This document shows, piece after piece, positions 1-7,648 of a stretch of DNA of 64,000 bases. Numbering within the stretch: position 1 is the stretch's first letter; each line of letters begins with the position of its first letter. The notes beneath the pieces were generated by a model. That model had not been told where the DNA came from, did no database searches, and saw nothing but the letters and a program-made list of their open reading frames with translations. This stretch comes from Pseudochelatococcus lubricantis (GTDB taxonomy: Bacteria > Pseudomonadota > Alphaproteobacteria > Rhizobiales > Beijerinckiaceae). The position numbers were made by a program, and so were the translations under genes. Where the stretch lies: the NCBI RefSeq assembly GCF_011762225.1, contig NZ_JAASQI010000005.1:124001-188000 (forward strand). The letters are read 5' to 3'.

Positions 1-77
1 TGAGCGGAGATAACGGCGATATTGTCGGGAAACCGGGCGGGAAGTGTACTGCCGGACGACCCTTGAAGGAGCAACAG

Positions 78-659
78 ATGTCATTCCTCGACCGCGTGGC
101 TATCCCGCCGGACGCATCAAGCACTTTCACGGCGGCGGCCAGCCCGGCTATAGGGAAGTATTTCCGTGACGTCTGCGGTATCGATGGAGATCCGCGGGAG
201 TACGTCTGCGAATGGATCGGCCGGATCGCTGCCGGCAACACGCCAGCGAAGGCTCTCGGCCTGACGGAGGAGCATGTCGACGCCCTGCTCTCCCAGGCGC
301 GCGATCTCATCCAGGCCGGTGCACCCGCCAGGGCGCGCGACAAGCTGCTGCTCGCGCTGCTGCTCGATCCCATGGAGGAGCGCGCGCTCTACGCTGCCGC
401 AGTCACCCTGCAAATGGAAAGCCGCTTCGCCGACGCGGGCCGGGCCTATGCCTTCTACATCTGGCGCAAGCCGCTCGACCCCTTGGGGTACCTGCGTGTC
501 GGCGAATGCCTGCTGGGCGACGGCGTCCTCGACGAGGCGAAGGAATTCGTCGAGGCCGCGCGCTCCGCCGCCGATGAGTTGCAGGACACGCAGACAGTAC
601 AGCACGCGACGACGCTGCTGGCGTTCATCGACAGCCGCCGGGCCGTCATCCAGGGCTGA
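78..659 (+). CDS. Type III secretion TPR chaperone, SycD/LcrH family (copy 1)
   Basis: A 193-residue protein with helical TPR-like repeats in its second half (about residues 75-175, with runs such as ARDKLLLALLLDPMEERAL and a later LDPLGYLRVGECLL), the layout of class II chaperones that hold type III translocators in the cytoplasm. The ATG at 78 is preferred over an in-frame TTG at 63 because AAGGAG at 66-71 sits six bases before it. It lies directly upstream of two translocator-like genes, as sscA lies before sseC in SPI-2, so SctE and/or SctB are its likely clients. The family call rests on fold pattern and context. The exact client is inference. Confidence 0.68.
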   Translation: MSFLDRVAIPPDASSTFTAAASPAIGKYFRDVCGIDGDPREYVCEWIGRIAAGNTPAKALGLTEEHVDALLSQARDLIQAGAPARARDKLLLALLLDPMEERALYAAAVTLQMESRFADAGRAYAFYIWRKPLDPLGYLRVGECLLGDGVLDEAKEFVEAARSAADELQDTQTVQHATTLLAFIDSRRAVIQG

Positions 660-736
660 TCCGGCACCGCCTTGGCCTTCATCCGCAAGTCGAGCGGCCC
701 GGTGGTCACTCGACTGTCTCCCGGAGGAACATACAG

Positions 737-1702
737 ATGTCCACGACTCTCACCAATCAGGCTGTTACGTCGCGCGGAGTCTCCGACAGCGCGACTGTCG
801 TCCCCACTGTCACCGGCGAGGTGACTGAAACGACGGTGGGTGCCGGCGTCGCCACGCAGGCTGGCGCCGTGCCGGATGCGCAGGCCCAGCAGGTTGCCGC
901 CGGCGTGCTCGCGGCGTTGAACTTCCAGTCGCTGCTCGCCTCCATTAACGAGAAACTGCCGCGTATCAACAATGACGACACGGCAGTGCTCATTTTGCAA
1001 GTCGCCTCCGCAATCGACAAGAATCAGAAACTGATTCAGGAAGAGAGCGTCAAGAATGCCTCGGCCAAGCGGCGCGACGACATTGCCGAATATGGCGACA
1101 AGCTCAGGAAGGCGCTTGAAGCGCAGGAGAAGGCGGCCAGCAAGTCTTTCTTCGGCAAGCTGTTTTCCCGCATCGCCAGTTACATCAGCGGTGCCCTGAT
1201 GGTTGCTGTGGGTGGTGCGCTGGCCGCGACAGGCGTCGCCACCCTGGCCGGCGGCATCATGATCGGCGTCGGCGCGCTGATGATCGCCGATCAGATCACG
1301 AAGGACGCAACCGGCTCCGGCATTGGCGCGAAACTCGGCCGCTACGGCGATCTGGTTTTCTCGCTCGGCCTGGCCGCAGCCTCCGTCGCGGCCGCCGCCC
1401 TGACCGGCGGCTCAACGCTTGCGACGGCAGTTACGGCCACATCGAGCGTTATAAACGGCGTGGTGCAGGTGGCTTCCGCTGGCATTAACCTCGACGCTGC
1501 CCTAGCACAGGTCGATGCCACGAAGCAGCAGGCCGAAACGAAAGAGTTTGAAGCCAAGACCCAGGCGGAGCAGAGCTTTACCGACCTCGTGCTGCAGATA
1601 CTCGTGGAAACATCCAAGCGGATCAACGGCATCATCGATGCGGGCTCCGAAGCCATCAACGAGCGCGGCAATGTCCTCAGCCGCGCCAAGCTGACGGCCT
1701 GA
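737..1702 (+). CDS. sctE: Type III secretion translocon pore protein, SctE (YopB/IpaB/SseC-like)
   Basis: A 321-residue protein with the profile of major translocators: a polar N-terminus, a charged helical stretch at about residues 95-135, then two long Gly/Ala-rich hydrophobic segments (about 147-185 and 205-245) and a helical amphipathic C-terminus. In the family these hydrophobic segments insert in the host membrane to form the pore with SctB. GGAGGA at 723-728 gives a good ribosome site for the ATG at 737. It lies between a TPR chaperone and the second translocator gene, probably in one operon. There is no signal peptide, as expected for a type III substrate. The subfamily (SseC-like or IpaB-like) cannot be settled by eye. 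Confidence 0.68.
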   Translation: MSTTLTNQAVTSRGVSDSATVVPTVTGEVTETTVGAGVATQAGAVPDAQAQQVAAGVLAALNFQSLLASINEKLPRINNDDTAVLILQVASAIDKNQKLIQEESVKNASAKRRDDIAEYGDKLRKALEAQEKAASKSFFGKLFSRIASYISGALMVAVGGALAATGVATLAGGIMIGVGALMIADQITKDATGSGIGAKLGRYGDLVFSLGLAAASVAAAALTGGSTLATAVTATSSVINGVVQVASAGINLDAALAQVDATKQQAETKEFEAKTQAEQSFTDLVLQILVETSKRINGIIDAGSEAINERGNVLSRAKLTA

Positions 1703-1750
1703 CCGCCGGATGTTCGGTTCTCGTATTATTTATTCCAGGGAGTTTTCATC

Positions 1751-2767
1751 ATGAGCATTGCCAACACGCAGACACCTCCCACGTCTGCAGTTTCGGGCTA
1801 CAACGGTGCAGCCGCTCTGTCCATGACCGGCGCGAAGGAAGCGGAGAAGACGACGGGCAAGGGCAACGCAGGCGACGAAGAGAGCGCATTGCCCCCCGCA
1901 GGCCGTCAGCGGGTTGCCGCCACGGGCAAGGCAGCCGGCGCGCCGGCAACCGCCGCCGACGTCGCGCAGCTCGAAGAGGCGATCAACCGGCTGAACGCCC
2001 TGATGAGTCAGAGCAACGGTATTGATTTGCTCGGGCGCCTGGTCATCGAAGCCACCAACGCAGGCTATCAGTCCGAGCGCCTCGTCTCCCAGCTTGAGGC
2101 CAAGAGCGCGGAAATCGAGTTTCTCAATCAGGCCGACAAGATGTCTGATGCCTCAAGCAAGATGCTGACATCGGCAATCGTCACGGCAACGCTTTCGTTC
2201 GTTTCGGGCGGCATACAGATCGCCGGCGGCGCCTCGGGGCTTCGCTCGGCCAGCAAGGCCGCGTCCGGTGCCGGCAAGGTGGACAAGGCCGCCGATATCA
2301 CCGACAAGGCCGCCGCGGCGTCGAACAATGTCGCTGCCAGCCCCGCCCCGACTGTTGCCGAAAACGCCGTTGCGGCATCGAACAACGTTGTGGCCAATCC
2401 CGCCCAGACTGCGACTGACAGGGCTGCTGCCGCAGCAAACAACGTTGCTGCCGACGCCGTCCAGACGGCGGCCAGCGAGGCAGCGGCCCAGAAAGCCAGA
2501 TCTCTCCAGTCGGTGCTCGCGGGCGTGACGGGCGCGATTGATGGTTCGGGGATGCTCACCAAGGGTATCCTCGATTCCGATGTCAAGCGCGACGAGGCGC
2601 AGGGCGCCGTCTATGCGGCCGCCGCTCAGCGGCACAACGCCACCCGGGAGCAGGAAAGCGCCGTCGTCCAGGCGCTGACGGCGACGCTGCTGTCGCTTCT
2701 GTCCGGCATCAAGGAAGTGCAGGAGGCCGAAGTCGATGCCATGCGCGCCATCACGGCAAGGGGGTGA
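1751..2767 (+). CDS. sctB: Type III secretion translocon protein, SctB-like (YopD/SseD/IpaC class)
   Basis: A 338-residue protein with a polar low-complexity N-terminus, a helical region (about 75-130), one clear hydrophobic segment (about 138-162), then an Ala/Asn/Val-rich section made of three 19-residue repeats (191-247), and a helical C-terminus. One hydrophobic segment in the second gene after SctE is typical of minor translocators. The purine-rich stretch ending near 1742 serves the ATG at 1751. The assignment depends mostly on position and architecture, since this family diverges strongly in sequence. The repeat section is unusual and may be lineage-specific. Confidence 0.58.
   Translation: MSIANTQTPPTSAVSGYNGAAALSMTGAKEAEKTTGKGNAGDEESALPPAGRQRVAATGKAAGAPATAADVAQLEEAINRLNALMSQSNGIDLLGRLVIEATNAGYQSERLVSQLEAKSAEIEFLNQADKMSDASSKMLTSAIVTATLSFVSGGIQIAGGASGLRSASKAASGAGKVDKAADITDKAAAASNNVAASPAPTVAENAVAASNNVVANPAQTATDRAAAAANNVAADAVQTAASEAAAQKARSLQSVLAGVTGAIDGSGMLTKGILDSDVKRDEAQGAVYAAAAQRHNATREQESAVVQALTATLLSLLSGIKEVQEAEVDAMRAITARG
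2321..2491 (+). repeat. Three tandem 57-bp units coding for 19-residue repeats inside the SctB-like gene
   Basis: Units begin at 2321, 2378 and 2435. Each encodes a start of (S/A)NNV followed by an Ala-rich stretch, with a conserved P-A-x-T or V-Q-T core in the middle. The units stay in frame and have diverged at DNA level, so the duplication is not recent. Confidence 0.8.
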
Positions 2768-2806
2768 ACCGACGATGCCGGGGATGTGCAGCAGGGAAGC
2801 CGCCTG

Positions 2807-3289
2807 ATGAACGGCTTCCGCGACATCATTGCCAGATTGTGGGACACGCTCGATCTGGGCGCCCCCGCCTTTGCCGCCGACAATGCGGTGGAGCTAGAGA
2901 CCGACGAGGTCGTCGTGAGGCTGAGCCCCGCCGTCAGCGGATACGAGATGGTACTTTCCGCCACTGCCGGCCATCTCGCCTCCGACCCCGTGGAGCGGAT
3001 GGCACAGACGCGGCAAATGTTGAAAAGCAACCTGCGCCATCTGACGATAAGCTCAGCGCTGGTTGCACTCGGCCGTGGCGACATGGCCGAAACGATTTTT
3101 ATTCGCAAGAATATAACCTATACGAGTATTAGTATTTCTCGTATAATTTCGCTAATAGAAGAATTTATTGTTCATTATAGACATATAAAAGAAATTATTT
3201 ATAATAAATACAATGATAAATATGATAGATATCGTGAGATATCTACTTTAAATAAATCTCATAAAATGAATTTTATTTTCCGTCCGTGA
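2807..3289 (+). CDS. Class I type III secretion chaperone, CesT/Tir-chaperone-like, with an AT-rich 3' third
   Basis: A 160-residue protein. The ATG at 2807 follows AGGGAAG (2793-2799); an in-frame GTG at 2786 is less likely. Residues 1-96 have the class I chaperone pattern: an N-terminal helix (FRDIIARLWDTLDL), paired beta strands (VELETDEVVVRL, YEMVLSATAGHL), then LLKSNL-like residues (QMLKSNLRHLTI). From about base 3097 composition collapses: only 25 of 120 bases in 3121-3240 are G or C. The frame nevertheless stays open for 64 codons and the product still resembles the last strand and helix of the family (IFIRKN, then SLIEEFIVHYRHIKEII). Either the tail is genuinely coding and of low-GC origin, or the gene was truncated and runs into an AT-rich regulatory stretch. 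Confidence 0.55.
   Translation: MNGFRDIIARLWDTLDLGAPAFAADNAVELETDEVVVRLSPAVSGYEMVLSATAGHLASDPVERMAQTRQMLKSNLRHLTISSALVALGRGDMAETIFIRKNITYTSISISRIISLIEEFIVHYRHIKEIIYNKYNDKYDRYREISTLNKSHKMNFIFRP
3119..3145. repeat. Inverted repeat in the AT-rich stretch (8-bp arms, 11-base loop)
   Basis: TATACGAG at 3119-3126 and its reverse complement CTCGTATA at 3138-3145. It lies inside the AT-rich tail of the class I chaperone gene and upstream of the next chaperone gene at 3332. It could be an operator or an RNA hairpin. No T-run follows, so a terminator is unlikely. Confidence 0.6.
3226..3245. repeat. Inverted repeat in the AT-rich stretch (8-bp arms, 4-base loop)
   Basis: TAGATATC (3226-3233), loop GTGA, GATATCTA (3238-3245). 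It is perfect over eight pairs and lies 86 bases before the start of the following TPR chaperone gene. It may be a regulator site or a weak hairpin. Confidence 0.6.
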
Positions 3290-3331
3290 AGGTGTAAACT
3301 TGCGGTGAACTTCATCGCGAGAGGCGTAATA

Positions 3332-3817
3332 ATGGCTATCATCGAATCCGCCCCTATCGAACCCTCCGGCATCGAATCGCTTGCGCCGGGGCAATCCATT
3401 CGTGAGTATCTTGGCCTCCAAATCGCACATCTGCTTCCCGGACTGGACGTTGCTGCCGGCATGCTACGGCGCGGCGAACACGATCAGGCGCTGCGGACGT
3501 ACGCCACCCTCGTCCTGTGCGATCCCTCCGAAATCCGCTTCCAGATCGGGCTGGCGACCTGCGCGCTGGAAATCAGGGAGTTCCACATCGCTCTGCAGGC
3601 GGCTTCCGCCGTCATTGCCTCGGCGCCGGACAGTCCGATGGGCTATTTGATTTCAGGCCGCGCCTCCCTCGGCCTGCTCGATTTCGATGCGGCTATCGAT
3701 GATCTGCAGGACGCCATCCGCGTGGCGCGGGAGACGGGCGACGATGCCGTGGCGAAAGAGGCTGCCGCCCTGCTGCAGCGTGCCATCGTCGCGAAGGAAG
3801 TCCAGGCCCGGAACTGA
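3332..3817 (+). CDS. Type III secretion TPR chaperone, SycD/LcrH family (copy 2)
   Basis: A 161-residue protein with two clear TPR-type helix pairs: LDVAAGMLRRGEHDQALRTY with LVLCDPSEIRFQIGLATCAL, and FHIALQAASAVIASAPDSPM with YLISGRASLGLLDFDAAIDD. The ATG at 3332 is preferred because GAGAGG (3319-3324) sits seven bases upstream; an in-frame GTG at 3305 lacks such a site. It follows the class I chaperone and precedes a third TPR protein, matching the sscB position of SPI-2-like loci. Its client may be a second translocator or an effector outside the window. Confidence 0.65.
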   Translation: MAIIESAPIEPSGIESLAPGQSIREYLGLQIAHLLPGLDVAAGMLRRGEHDQALRTYATLVLCDPSEIRFQIGLATCALEIREFHIALQAASAVIASAPDSPMGYLISGRASLGLLDFDAAIDDLQDAIRVARETGDDAVAKEAAALLQRAIVAKEVQARN

Positions 3818-3875
3818 TAGTCAGCCACGTTCATCGAGGCCCACGGCTCGGGGCCTGCCAATTCCGGAGCAACCC

Positions 3876-4487
3876 ATGGCGCTACGCCCTGACGATGTCA
3901 CCCTCGCCCACGCTACTGCCCGCCTCGGCGTCGGCGGCGATGATCTGGCGGCTCTGGGGGAGACGTTTTGTCAGGCGATGGCCGCGCTCGGCATCGATGG
4001 CGCGCCGGTGTTCGAGCATCTGGCGGCGGGAAGGGATATCGGACAGGCGCTGTCGGTTTCGTCTGAGGTGATCGATGCACTCTATGCCCGCGCTCACGGC
4101 TGGTTCGCGCTGGGGCGGGCCGGGCGCGCTCTGACGCTGTTCCGGGCTCTCTGCCTGCTCGACGCCGGCAATGCCGACTACTGGGTCGGTTACGGCGTGT
4201 GCCTGCGCCTGACGCAGCAGCCGGAACACGCGCGCCGGGCCTTCACCGCCGCCGCGCGCCTGCGTCCGGCGTGGGCAGTCCCGCATTTCCATGCCCTTGA
4301 ACTCGCTATCGCGATCAAACGCCCGGATGAGGCGCGTGTCAGCCTGGCCGCCTATGAGGAACGTGCGAGCCGGGAGACGCCGCCCGCCATCGTGCAGGAG
4401 GCGCGGCGCCTGCGCGCATTTCTCGCCTCCTGGCCGGAGGTCCCGTGCAGGTCGGCCGACACACCGCATCCTGCAGGGTCTCCGTGA
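3876..4487 (+). CDS. TPR protein, probable third type III secretion chaperone of the SycD/LcrH family
   Basis: A 203-residue protein with the shape of the other two TPR proteins: an N-terminal helical part with GRDIGQALSVSSEVIDALYA (compare GNTPAKALGLTEEHVDALLS in copy 1), then YARAHGWFALGRAGRALTLF, VGYGVCLRLTQQPEHARRAF and a last helix pair. The ATG at 3876 follows CCGGAG (3864-3869). Its N-terminal half aligns with that of copy 1, suggesting paralogy. It ends 14 bases before a convergent ABC permease gene and marks the right edge of the type III locus. The last 15 residues are polar and look unstructured. Confidence 0.6.
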   Translation: MALRPDDVTLAHATARLGVGGDDLAALGETFCQAMAALGIDGAPVFEHLAAGRDIGQALSVSSEVIDALYARAHGWFALGRAGRALTLFRALCLLDAGNADYWVGYGVCLRLTQQPEHARRAFTAAARLRPAWAVPHFHALELAIAIKRPDEARVSLAAYEERASRETPPAIVQEARRLRAFLASWPEVPCRSADTPHPAGSP

Positions 4488-4501
4488 GCGTCGCCGCCGG
4501 T

Positions 4502-5287
4502 CTACGCCAGCCCGGTGCGACGCTGCCTCTGCTTCTTCAACACGATGGCCGCCGCGGCGGCGAGCAGCGTGCCGACGATGAAGAGAAAGGCGGCGGCGGC
4601 GATCGCCGGGCTGATGTTCTCGCGGATCGTCGAGAACATCTGGCGCGCCAGCGTGCGTTGGTTGGGGCCGGCGACGAACAGTGTCAGCACGACCTCATCG
4701 AGCGAGGTGGCGAAAGCCAGCACCGCGCCGGACGCAATTCCCGGCATCGCCAGCGGCAGCGTCACGCGCTGCAACACCGTGAAGGGAGAGGCACCGAGGC
4801 TGAGCGCCGCGCGCTCCACCCGCCGGTCGATGCCCTCCAGCGAGCCGGAAACGCTCACGACCACGAAGGGGATGGCCACCACCGTATGGGCGGCGATGAC
4901 GCCAAGATAGGAGTTGGCGACGCCGAGCCGCACGAACAGGATCTGCATCCCGACGCCGAGCACCACCGCAGGAACGACCATGGGCAGCAGGAACATCGTC
5001 CGGAACAGTCCGCCGAGTACGACGCGCCCGCGCAGGCCCAGAGCGGCCGTCGTGCCAAGCACCGTCGCGAGCATCGTGGTGCCGCAGCCGATCACCAGGC
5101 TGTTGACGATGGATCGCCGCCAGGCGTCGGCGGTGACGAGTTCGTTGAACCACCGCATCGAGATGCCCGGCATGGGATAGGTGAGGAATGCCCCGGATGT
5201 GAAGGCCAGCGGCAGGATGGCGATGAGCGGAACGATGAGGAAGAACACCGCCGCTGCGCCGAAAAGCACCTGTAACGTTTTCAGCAT
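4502..5287 (-). CDS. Polyamine-type ABC transporter permease (PotC/PotI-like)
   Basis: A 261-residue inner-membrane permease with about six membrane segments and the cytoplasmic EAA-type loop (ERAALSLGASPFTVLQRVTLPLAMPGI, with the conserved glycine). It is the last gene of a leftward operon and starts three bases after the stop of the other permease. With that permease and the ATPase it would form the channel of a spermidine/putrescine-type importer. Substrate is inferred from the binding protein and the aminotransferase upstream. Confidence 0.88.
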   Translation of the reverse strand: MLKTLQVLFGAAAVFFLIVPLIAILPLAFTSGAFLTYPMPGISMRWFNELVTADAWRRSIVNSLVIGCGTTMLATVLGTTAALGLRGRVVLGGLFRTMFLLPMVVPAVVLGVGMQILFVRLGVANSYLGVIAAHTVVAIPFVVVSVSGSLEGIDRRVERAALSLGASPFTVLQRVTLPLAMPGIASGAVLAFATSLDEVVLTLFVAGPNQRTLARQMFSTIRENISPAIAAAAFLFIVGTLLAAAAAIVLKKQRQRRTGLA

Positions 5288-5290
5288 CGC

Positions 5291-6484
5291 TTACGCCCTC
5301 GCCGTCTTGTCGGAGGAAAGCCAGCCGTAGACCATATAGAGAAGCAGCGTCGCGGCGAGCAGAACGATGCCGAGCGCCGCCGCCATGCCCCAATTGGCGG
5401 AGCCGGTGGCGTAGAATGCGATCACGGACGAGATCATCTGGTCCTGCGCGCCGCCGATCAGGGCCGGCGTGATGTAGTAGCCGATCGCGGCCATGAACAC
5501 GAGCAGCGCCCCGGACGCGACGCCACGCAGGCTCAGCGGCAGCAGAACCCGCAGGAACGCCAGCAGCGGGTGCGCCCCCAGCGAGGCGGCGGCCGGCATC
5601 AGCGTTTTCGGAATGGTGATCAGGACGCTGTAGATCGGCAGCACCATGAACGGCAGCAGGATGTGGGCCATCGCGATGACCACGCCTACACGGTTGAAGA
5701 TGAGGCGCAAAGGCGCGTCCGTCAGCCCGAGGGACTGGAGCGCATCATTGACGAGGCCGTTGTCCTGCAACAGGATATACCACGACGCGGTTCTCACCAG
5801 CAGCGAGGTCCATAGCGGCAGCAGCACGGCGCCGAGCAGAAGCTGGCGCCGCCAGCCGGTCATCGCGGCGGCGAGCATCGCATAGGGCAGCCCGATGGCG
5901 AGGCAGACAAGCGTCACCAGCGCCGAGACCCAGAAGGTGCGCAGCAGGATGGTGAGATTGGCCGATTCATCGGCGCCGAGCGCGACGATCGCTCCCGTGC
6001 CGTCGCGGGAAAGGTCGACAGCCGCGAGAAGATGCTGGTCGGTGAACGGCGAGAGCGTGCCGGCGATGGCCTGCCAATAGGCAGGATTGCTCCAGCGCTT
6101 GTCGATCTCCTCCAGGTCGACCGCCTCGGGCGCGGTCGTCTCTCGGGACTTGTCGACGGCGGTGCGTGTCTTCGGCAGCAGGGTGCGGAAACCTGCCTGC
6201 GCGCTGTTCAGGCGCCGCACCAGGTCGCCGAACAACTGCTGGTCCTCGATACCGCGCAGGTCGGTGACGAGGGCGGCCTTCATGGCGGCTGTGGGCGGCG
6301 ATTGCCTGTTCCAGTCAGCGGCGGCGTCCACCATCGTCGGCAGGGCGTGGCTGACGGTGGCGTCCGACACGGACTCCTTCAGCACGGTCACGAGCGGCCA
6401 GACGAAGAACAGGGCGATGAAGAGCGCGAGCGGTGCGACCAGCGCGAGCGCTCCGACCCGTTGTCGGAAGCTGACCTCGCTCAT
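5291..6484 (-). CDS. Polyamine-type ABC transporter permease (PotB/PotH-like) with large periplasmic insert
   Basis: A 397-residue permease, about 100 residues longer than typical PotB/PotH. After the first membrane segment (about 10-30) comes a soluble section of roughly 130 residues (about 35-170, rich in Asp, Glu, Arg and Thr) before the five C-terminal membrane segments. The EAA-type loop (AASLGAHPLLAFLRVLLPLSLRGV) is intact. The ATG at 6484 overlaps the ATPase stop by four bases (ATGA), so translation is coupled. The insert should face the periplasm and could contact the binding protein. Confidence 0.87.
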   Translation of the reverse strand: MSEVSFRQRVGALALVAPLALFIALFFVWPLVTVLKESVSDATVSHALPTMVDAAADWNRQSPPTAAMKAALVTDLRGIEDQQLFGDLVRRLNSAQAGFRTLLPKTRTAVDKSRETTAPEAVDLEEIDKRWSNPAYWQAIAGTLSPFTDQHLLAAVDLSRDGTGAIVALGADESANLTILLRTFWVSALVTLVCLAIGLPYAMLAAAMTGWRRQLLLGAVLLPLWTSLLVRTASWYILLQDNGLVNDALQSLGLTDAPLRLIFNRVGVVIAMAHILLPFMVLPIYSVLITIPKTLMPAAASLGAHPLLAFLRVLLPLSLRGVASGALLVFMAAIGYYITPALIGGAQDQMISSVIAFYATGSANWGMAAALGIVLLAATLLLYMVYGWLSSDKTARA

Positions 6485-7551
6485 GATGCGATCACCCAGC
6501 AGTCTTCGGGCTGGAAGGAGGCGACGACGGCCGCGCCCTGCGGCCATTCGGCCGTGCGGCGGTCCGAGCGCACGATGAAGCCGTGCGCGCCGTCGTCGAG
6601 CTGCACGCGCAGGTGGTCGCCCTGATAGACGCTGTCGACGACGGTGGAGCGCAGTGCGTTGCCGCGTTCTCCCGCGTCCGGACCCAGGTGGATGCGCTCC
6701 GGCCGTACCGATACGAGTACTTTGGCTGAGGTTGTGGCCGCCGTGCCGGCCTGTACCCTGATCTCGCTTCCGCCCGCGAGGCGCACCGTGGCCATGTCGG
6801 CCTCGACCCGCTCGACGGTTCCCTCGATGAGATTGGTTTCGCCGATGAATTCGGCGACGAAGCGGGTCGCCGGGTGATCGTAGATTTCGCGCGGGGTGCC
6901 GATCTGCTCGATAATGCCCTTGTTGAACACAGCGATGCGGTCGGACATGGTCAGCGCCTCGGACTGGTCGTGAGTGACGAAGACCACGGTGAGGCCGAGC
7001 CGCATGTGCAGCTTGCGGATGTCGAGCTGCATCTGCTCGCGCAATTGCTTGTCGAGGGCGCCGAGCGGCTCGTCCATCAGCACGACGGCCGGCTCGAACA
7101 CCAGCGCGCGGGCCAGGGCGATGCGTTGCTGCTGGCCGCCGGAAAGCTGTGCCGGATAGCGCTCGCTCATGGCGCCGAGCTGGACCATGTCAAGGGCGCG
7201 CTTGACCCGTTCCGCGATCTCCGCCTTCCTCACGCCCCGCATCTGCAGGGGAAAGGCGATGTTGTCCGCCACCGTCATGTGCGGGAACAGGGCGTAGTTC
7301 TGGAACACCACGCCCATGTCGCGTCGGTAGGGCGGCAGATGGTCGATCCGCTTGCCGTCGAGCCACACCCCGCCGCCTGTAGCGGATTCGAAGCCCGCGA
7401 GTATCATCAGGAGCGTCGTCTTGCCAGAGCCGGAAGGCCCGAGCAGGCTGATGAATTCTCCCTTTGCGATGTCAAGCGACAGGCCGTCTATAACCCGCAG
7501 GCTGCCATAGGATTTCGTGATTTGATCGAAACGGATGCGTGGAATCGCCAA
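6481..7551 (-). CDS. Polyamine-type ABC transporter ATP-binding protein (PotA/PotG-like)
   Basis: The ATPase of the importer. With the TTG at 7551 as start it has 356 residues. Walker A GPSGSGKT is at 38-45, signature LSGGQ at 136-140, Walker B VLMDEP at 157-162, followed by a C-terminal TOBE-type domain. TTG is chosen because AAGGAG at about 7566-7561 sits eight bases upstream and the protein then begins like family members (MAIPRIRFDQITKSYG). An ATG at 7593 in the same frame has no clear ribosome site. It lies between binding protein and permease genes. Confidence 0.88.
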   Translation of the reverse strand: MAIPRIRFDQITKSYGSLRVIDGLSLDIAKGEFISLLGPSGSGKTTLLMILAGFESATGGGVWLDGKRIDHLPPYRRDMGVVFQNYALFPHMTVADNIAFPLQMRGVRKAEIAERVKRALDMVQLGAMSERYPAQLSGGQQQRIALARALVFEPAVVLMDEPLGALDKQLREQMQLDIRKLHMRLGLTVVFVTHDQSEALTMSDRIAVFNKGIIEQIGTPREIYDHPATRFVAEFIGETNLIEGTVERVEADMATVRLAGGSEIRVQAGTAATTSAKVLVSVRPERIHLGPDAGERGNALRSTVVDSVYQGDHLRVQLDDGAHGFIVRSDRRTAEWPQGAAVVASFQPEDCWVIAS

Positions 7552-7648
7552 TGGGAGCGCTCCTTCCGGCAACGAGAATTGAACCCGGGACATTTGCAAT
7601 CCGCTGCCGCGCGGACGGTTGTACCGTGCGGCAGCGATTTCGCACCGC

